Shown here in pieces: positions 63,255 to 64,000 of a DNA stretch of 64,000 nucleotides. The stretch covers positions 1 to 64,000 of the forward strand of contig NZ_QSUN01000013.1 in the NCBI RefSeq assembly GCF_003438995.1, read 5' to 3'. The notes beneath the pieces are model-generated. The model did not search any database and was not told the DNA's origin. It saw only the letters and a list, made by a program, of their open reading frames with translations. Origin of the DNA: Bacteroides sp. OM05-12 (GTDB lineage: Bacteria; Bacteroidota; Bacteroidia; Bacteroidales; Bacteroidaceae). The position numbers were made by a program, and so were the translations under genes. The number at the start of each line of letters is the position of its first letter. The stretch's first letter is position 1.

Positions 63255-63303
63255 CTTCACGGTAATGTAACTCAATGTAAATCAAATTGAAACATACATA
63301 CGT

Positions 63304-63311
63304 TATCTTTG
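63304..63311 (+). promoter_or_regulatory. Orphan -7 element (TATCTTTG)
   Basis: A plus-strand TAnnTTTG match that faces no ORF. The next plus-strand signal is the hairpin with T-tract at 63374-63405. It could start an ~85-nt non-coding transcript. The -33 position does not match the consensus. Confidence 0.4.
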
Positions 63312-63373
63312 TCGCATCCATAAAGAAGAGATGTAATAATTAGATTTCACTTATAAATACTCTTAATCCCGGG

Positions 63374-63405
63374 TCATATCTGCGCGATGCAGATGTGGCT
63401 TTTTT
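63374..63405 (+). terminator. Intrinsic terminator-like hairpin overlapping the sigma-54 activator stop
   Basis: An imperfect stem catatctgc/gcagatgtg (about 63375-63397) is followed by a T-run at 63400-63405 on plus. The T-run overlaps the stop codon of the minus-strand activator gene. It would end transcripts coming from the plus strand. Confidence 0.65.
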
Positions 63406-64000
63406 ATAGTTTGATGCCGTATTCCTCAATCTTCCGATAAAGAGTCGTCAGCCCTATTTTCAGCAGACGTGCAGTCTCCGTCTTATTTCCTTTTGTGTAT
63501 TCTAATACCCGTTGGATATGACGTTTCTCCATGGCAGACAGTTCAAAATCCGAGCAACTTTTGCCGGGAGTTGTTTCGAAATGCTCGTTCTGCATCTCAA
63601 TCGGTAAGTCCTGAATGGTTAATCCTTCTTCTCCGCAGACGATGAGGCTGCGTTCGATGACATTACGCAGTTCACGTACATTACCTTTCCAGCTGTGTCT
63701 TCTCAATGCATCGAAATAATCCGGTGCAATAGTTGAAACTCTCTTGGATAGTTTGGCACAGAAGGATTCAAGGAATGCTTTGGCTATTATCTCTATATCT
63801 TCCGGGTGTTCCCGTAAAGCAGGCAAGTGTATTTGAAATACGGACAGGCGGTAGAATAAGTCTTCGCGGAAATGATTGTCGGCTATCTCCTGTTGCAAGT
63901 TACGATTGGTAGCGGCGATGACACGGACGTTTACTTTCGTCGGTTTGGTATCACCTATCTTTATATATTCTCCGGATTCCAGAATACGTAAGAGTTTAGC
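63404..64000 (-). CDS. NtrC-family sigma-54-dependent transcriptional activator (3' part; start lies beyond the window)
   Basis: The last 198 residues of the gene are in the window. They hold the end of the AAA+ sigma-54 interaction domain: KLLRILESGEYIKIGDTKPTKVNVRVIAATNRNL, REDLFYRLSVFQIHLPALREHPEDI, and the SWKGNVRELRNVIERSLIV sensor II/arginine-finger region. A Fis-type helix-turn-helix follows (HIQRVLEYTKGNKTETARLLKIGLTTLYRKI). The GAFTGA loop and any receiver domain are outside. It would activate sigma-54 promoters. It is oriented like the kdp genes and its stop is 4.4 kb upstream of the kdpF-kdpA half. Because no kdpE is seen, it is a candidate regulator of the two kdp promoters. Confidence 0.93.
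   Translation of the reverse strand, partial: AKLLRILESGEYIKIGDTKPTKVNVRVIAATNRNLQQEIADNHFREDLFYRLSVFQIHLPALREHPEDIEIIAKAFLESFCAKLSKRVSTIAPDYFDALRRHSWKGNVRELRNVIERSLIVCGEEGLTIQDLPIEMQNEHFETTPGKSCSDFELSAMEKRHIQRVLEYTKGNKTETARLLKIGLTTLYRKIEEYGIKL

Overview
The window looks like a chromosomal segment of a human-gut Bacteroides species (Bacteroidota). The evidence is two SusC/SusD polysaccharide utilisation loci (PULs), each next to a hybrid two-component regulator (HTCS), glycan-active secreted enzymes, lipoproteins, and repeated -7 elements of the Bacteroides primary sigma factor type (TAnnTTTG) with mostly no strong Shine-Dalgarno sequences. No rRNA, tRNA, CRISPR array or transposase was seen.

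Layout. (1) 0.1-5.0 kb, minus strand: pyruvate formate-lyase (pflB), its activase (pflA), an EamA-type exporter and a pirin. (2) 5.2-22.1 kb: PUL 1, with an HTCS and a GH18 protein on minus, then on plus a secreted protein, a LamG-GH18 protein, SusC, SusD and a GH20 lipoprotein. GH18 plus GH20 points to a GlcNAc-containing glycan such as a host N-glycan. (3) 22.1-25.9 kb, minus: a histone-H1-like protein and an osmoprotectant-type ABC transporter in a tight operon with an outer-membrane porin. (4) 26-33 kb: a DUF5996 protein, a TPR-LuxR membrane regulator, and a divergent 1247-residue secreted protein. (5) 33.3-39.3 kb, minus: kdpB, kdpC, a beta-barrel protein, a KdpD sensor domain and a separate histidine kinase. 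(6) 39.8-56.9 kb: PUL 2, with an HTCS, GH130, MFS transporter, SusC, SusD, a LamG lipoprotein and two paralogous secreted proteins of no family I recognise. (7) 57.0-59.0 kb, minus: kdpA, kdpF and an unannotated 32-33 residue membrane peptide. (8) 59.4-64 kb: two MORN-like proteins, a YjbR protein, a GNAT acetyltransferase, a small membrane protein, and the 3' part of an NtrC-family sigma-54 activator.

The most interesting result is the potassium system. kdpA (with kdpF) and kdpB (with kdpC and the sensor genes) face the same way but are about 17.7 kb apart, with the whole of PUL 2 between them. Each half has its own sigma-54-like (-24/-12) promoter. About 95 bp upstream of each promoter lies a matching 39-bp block (31/39 identical, same internal spacing). 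No kdpE response regulator is present, but a sigma-54 activator gene lies 4.4 kb upstream of the kdpF-kdpA half. This suggests that the Kdp system here is driven by sigma-54 and an NtrC-type activator rather than by KdpE, and that a duplicated promoter-enhancer module keeps the two halves under common control. A second lead is the pair of unknown (likely alpha/alpha-barrel) proteins in PUL 2.
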